Origin: Hymenobacter terrenus
GTDB lineage: Bacteria; Bacteroidota; Bacteroidia; Cytophagales; Hymenobacteraceae
Assembly (NCBI RefSeq): GCF_000972495.1
Contig: NZ_LATM01000003.1
Coordinates: 124,001 to 188,000, forward strand
DNA: 64,000 bases
Direction of reading: 5' to 3'
Shown here: one piece after another, positions 62,097 through 64,000 of the stretch
How positions within the stretch are numbered: the first letter of the stretch is position 1
Layout of the letters: every line of letters begins with the position of its first letter
Notes under the pieces: generated by a model
Seen by the model: only the letters and a program-made list of their open reading frames with translations
Told to the model about the DNA's origin: nothing
The model's database searches: none
Program-made: the position numbers and the translations under genes

Positions 62097-62777
62097 CTAT
62101 TGCGTGAAGCCAATGCCTACGTAAACCTGTAAGAGGTTGTTATAGATGTCAGAGTTACCAAAGTTGGTGCTCACGGCGGCATTCTCAGGGGTGCTATCCT
62201 CAAAGATTTTGCCTAGGCTCAGGTTATAGCGAGCACCAATCCGCGCCGGACCCACACGGGCTTCCAGCCCGCCAACGCCCCCAAAATCAAGGGTATTGAA
62301 GCCATTACGGGACAGGCCCAAATCCCGGTCTTCGAGCTTGGCCTTGGTGAGCAGCGATACCTGTGGGCCAATATGAAAGCTGATGGTCTCCGTCACGTTG
62401 CCCACATACATCACAGGGAGCATCAGGTAATCGAGGCGGTATTGTTGACGCGCCCCGGCTGTGCCGGTGTTAGCTTCAAAGCCCTGCCGCGAATACAGGA
62501 GCTCAGCTTGGATGGACGAGAAATTATTGAAACCGAACTGGCCATATAAGCCGGCGTGAAAATCGTTGCGTGACTGACGTTCAATACCTTTGATATCGCT
62601 GCCGCGCACGCCGCTAAGGTTGTAGCCTCCCTTAATACCAAAGCCAGTGTTGCGAGAATCAGTAACCCCACCGCCGGTGTAGTCTTTGGAGGAAAGTGAG
62701 CCACCCGGACGGGCCTGAGCGAAAGCAGCCGGCATGGAAGCCACAGTCAGTAATAAAAACAGAAGAGTCTTTTTCAT
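62097..62777 (-). CDS. outer-membrane beta-barrel (porin-family) protein
   Basis: A 226-residue protein with a signal peptide (MKKTLLFLLLTVASMPAAFA) followed by alternating strands typical of PF13568: GFGIKGGYNLSGVRGSDIKG, FHAGLYGQFGFNNFSSIQAE, LLYSRQGFEAN, LDYLMLPVMYVGNV and FHIGPQVSLLTKAK, ending in the aromatic-rich VYVGIGFTQ strand that the BAM complex would recognise. Probably an eight- to ten-stranded barrel. Ligand unknown. It has its own terminator. Confidence 0.9.
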   Translation of the reverse strand: MKKTLLFLLLTVASMPAAFAQARPGGSLSSKDYTGGGVTDSRNTGFGIKGGYNLSGVRGSDIKGIERQSRNDFHAGLYGQFGFNNFSSIQAELLYSRQGFEANTGTAGARQQYRLDYLMLPVMYVGNVTETISFHIGPQVSLLTKAKLEDRDLGLSRNGFNTLDFGGVGGLEARVGPARIGARYNLSLGKIFEDSTPENAAVSTNFGNSDIYNNLLQVYVGIGFTQ

Positions 62778-62928
62778 GAGTGAAAGCAGATAAGATAATG
62801 AGATATGAGCCGGGAAGATTACTATTCCCGCTTCCCACTATACTTTTCCGAGGCCAGAAGGTTGCCCAACATTCCTAGAAGTCAGTAAAAAAAACACGCT
62901 AGCCAATGCACTAAAGGCGGCGCGGTAC

Positions 62929-62936
62929 TACCTTTG
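62929..62936 (+). promoter_or_regulatory. candidate -7 box for tRNA-Val
   Basis: TACCTTTG matches TAnnTTTG and lies 32 bases before the tRNA gene. No clear -33 box was found at the usual distance. Confidence 0.4.
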
Positions 62937-62967
62937 GGGCGGCCATGCGATAGTATGTAGCCATTCT

Positions 62968-63042
62968 GGGGTGTTAGCTCAGTTGGTTCAGAGCGCCACC
63001 CTGACACGGTGGAGGTCGTTGGTTCGAGCCCAATACGCCTCA
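62968..63042 (+). tRNA. tRNA-Val (anticodon GAC)
   Basis: The cloverleaf is complete: acceptor GGGGTGT/ACGCCTC (two G-U pairs), D arm GCTC...GAGC, anticodon stem CCACC/GGTGG with the seven-base loop CTGACAC, giving anticodon GAC that reads GUC and GUU, then variable loop AGGTC, T arm GTTGG/CCAAT with TTCGAGC, and discriminator A. The CCA end is not encoded. A hairpin terminator follows directly. tRNA genes are common integration sites but no attachment repeat was seen here. Confidence 0.93.
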
Positions 63043-63044
63043 CG

Positions 63045-63079
63045 AAAACCCTCTTTTCTGGAAAGAAAGAGGGTTTTTT
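63045..63079 (+). terminator. terminator after tRNA-Val
   Basis: AAAACCCTCTTT (63045-63056) pairs with 63066-63077, followed by further T residues. Confidence 0.8.
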
Positions 63080-63169
63080 ATTGTCATGTACCCAGTGTGC
63101 TCGTGGCTAAAAAGCGCACCCAAGAGAAAGCGTCTTGGCAAACCACGTGGCTCACCTGTTGCTACCCTG

Positions 63170-64000
63170 ATGCTGCCTATTGCTTTTGCTCCCAACTACG
63201 CCCATGCCCTGCCTGAGGGGCACCGCTTTCCGATGCTGAAATATGAGCTGCTACCTGAGCAGCTTTTGCGTGAAGGCACAGCCACGGCGGCCGACTTTTT
63301 TATTCCTACTCCACCGCCAATAGCGGATATTTTGCTGGTGCACGCCGCCGACTACTACGAGCGACTGCGCCTGGGCCAGCTCACGCGGCAGGAGGAGCGA
63401 GCTACCGGGTTTCCATGGTCGGTGGCGCTGTTTGACCGCGAAGTAACTATTTTGGGTGGTACGATTGAGTGCGCCCGTCGGGCATTGCAGCACGGTGTGG
63501 CATTTAACATCGCGGGTGGCACGCACCACGCGTTTCGGGCGCGGGGCGAGGGATTTTGCCTGCTAAACGACCAAGCCACAGCTGCCGCCTGGCTGCTGGA
63601 GCACGAGCCTAGCATTGGAAAGGTGCTCATCGTGGACCTCGATGTTCACCAAGGAAACGGTACGGCGGCCATTTTCCAGCACGAGCCACGGGTGTTTACT
63701 TTTTCCATGCACGGTGCCCGCAATTATCCCGCTCGTAAAGAACTATCCGATCTGGATTTACCGTTGCCCGATGGCACCGACGATACCCGGTATCTGCAAT
63801 TGTTAGCCGAAGCCCTGCCCCGCCTTGTGGATGAGGTGCACCCCGACTTTATATTCTACCTGGCTGGGGTTGATGTGTTAGCCACTGATAAGCTTGGGCA
63901 CCTGGCCCTCACCCGTGATGGTTGCCGTCGGCGCGATGAGCTGGTGCTCAACCTCTGCCATCGCCAGCAGTTGCCAGTGGTGGTCTGCATGGGCGGCGGC
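63170..64000 (+). CDS. histone deacetylase family protein (partial)
   Basis: The frame is open from ATG 63170 to the window end (277 codons). It matches the histone-deacetylase/AcuC/acetylpolyamine amidohydrolase family: FNIAGGTHHAF (active-site His pair), GEGFCLLNDQATAA, VLIVDLDVHQGNGTA (Asp and His zinc ligands), FTFSMHGARNYPARK, DLPLPDGTDDTRY and FYLAGVDVLATDKLGHL with the second zinc aspartate. It removes acyl groups from lysine side chains or small amines. About 25-30 residues are expected beyond the window. It begins 91 bases after the tRNA terminator. Confidence 0.93.
   Translation, partial: MLPIAFAPNYAHALPEGHRFPMLKYELLPEQLLREGTATAADFFIPTPPPIADILLVHAADYYERLRLGQLTRQEERATGFPWSVALFDREVTILGGTIECARRALQHGVAFNIAGGTHHAFRARGEGFCLLNDQATAAAWLLEHEPSIGKVLIVDLDVHQGNGTAAIFQHEPRVFTFSMHGARNYPARKELSDLDLPLPDGTDDTRYLQLLAEALPRLVDEVHPDFIFYLAGVDVLATDKLGHLALTRDGCRRRDELVLNLCHRQQLPVVVCMGGG

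Noticed and set aside
62968..63042. tRNA-Asp
   Set aside because: The anticodon loop CTGACAC places GAC at positions 34-36, which reads valine codons; aspartate would need GTC.

Overview
The window is a GC-rich stretch of chromosome from a member of the Bacteroidota, most likely Hymenobacter or a close relative (Cytophagales). The evidence is: several large secreted hydrolases ending in a type IX secretion (T9SS) C-terminal sorting domain; a LytTR regulator paired with a LytS/YehU-type kinase; start codons without obvious Shine-Dalgarno sequences; a few TAnnTTTG-type -7 boxes; many AraC, SDR and lipoprotein genes; and a Bacteroidota-type TssD (Hcp-like) protein. Species assignment is inference.

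Layout. 1-2.9 kb: an AraC regulator and SDR gene pair present twice in tandem (the first regulator is cut by the window edge). 2.9-4.5 kb: an AT-rich islet with an AlbA_2/Schlafen-type gene carrying an in-frame stop. 4.6-8.8 kb: LytTR two-component pair, erythromycin-esterase family protein, YdeI-family protein. 8.9-11.8 kb: a decayed DUF4440 gene, a DisA_N-like (DACNV) sensor protein and an SMP-30/Yellow-like lipoprotein. 12.1-23 kb: four T9SS-exported enzymes in one orientation (GH18 chitinase, dual-GH18 chitinase, metzincin protease with lectin domains, GH64 beta-1,3-glucanase), with a remnant of a further glycosidase. A thaumatin-family protein of the same build lies at 41.6-43.5 kb. Together these look like a toolkit for attacking fungal cell walls (inference).

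23.6-45 kb: a histidine kinase with a complete plant ETR1-type ethylene-binding domain, a DUF5367/AraC divergent pair, two paralogous small membrane proteins, and housekeeping and stress genes (cold-shock protein, RlmF, RluF, SDR, PAP2 phosphatase, aldehyde dehydrogenase, GH15). 45.5-49.2 kb: an Xre-like regulator behind a tandem array of three 40-bp units with inverted ends, a GMC oxidoreductase, a thioesterase and two MITE/REP-like elements. 49.4-56.7 kb: an M1 peptidase, then an accessory region with a TssD-toxin fusion, Imm30-like and TPR neighbours, a degenerate second copy of the TssD module, a second tandem inverted-end array (four 36-bp units), a broken histidine kinase and a PfpI-family protein. 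57.1-59.8 kb: an AT-rich flippase plus glycosyltransferase pair. 60-64 kb: an alpha/beta hydrolase lacking its usual serine, two membrane proteins, tRNA-Val(GAC) and the start of a histone-deacetylase-family gene.

The signals most worth following are the two strictly periodic arrays (43 bp and 41 bp periods), the ethylene-receptor-type kinase, the fungal-wall enzyme set, the TssD-effector locus with its decayed duplicate, and the several genes interrupted by single in-frame stop codons, two of them TGA at apparent tryptophan positions.
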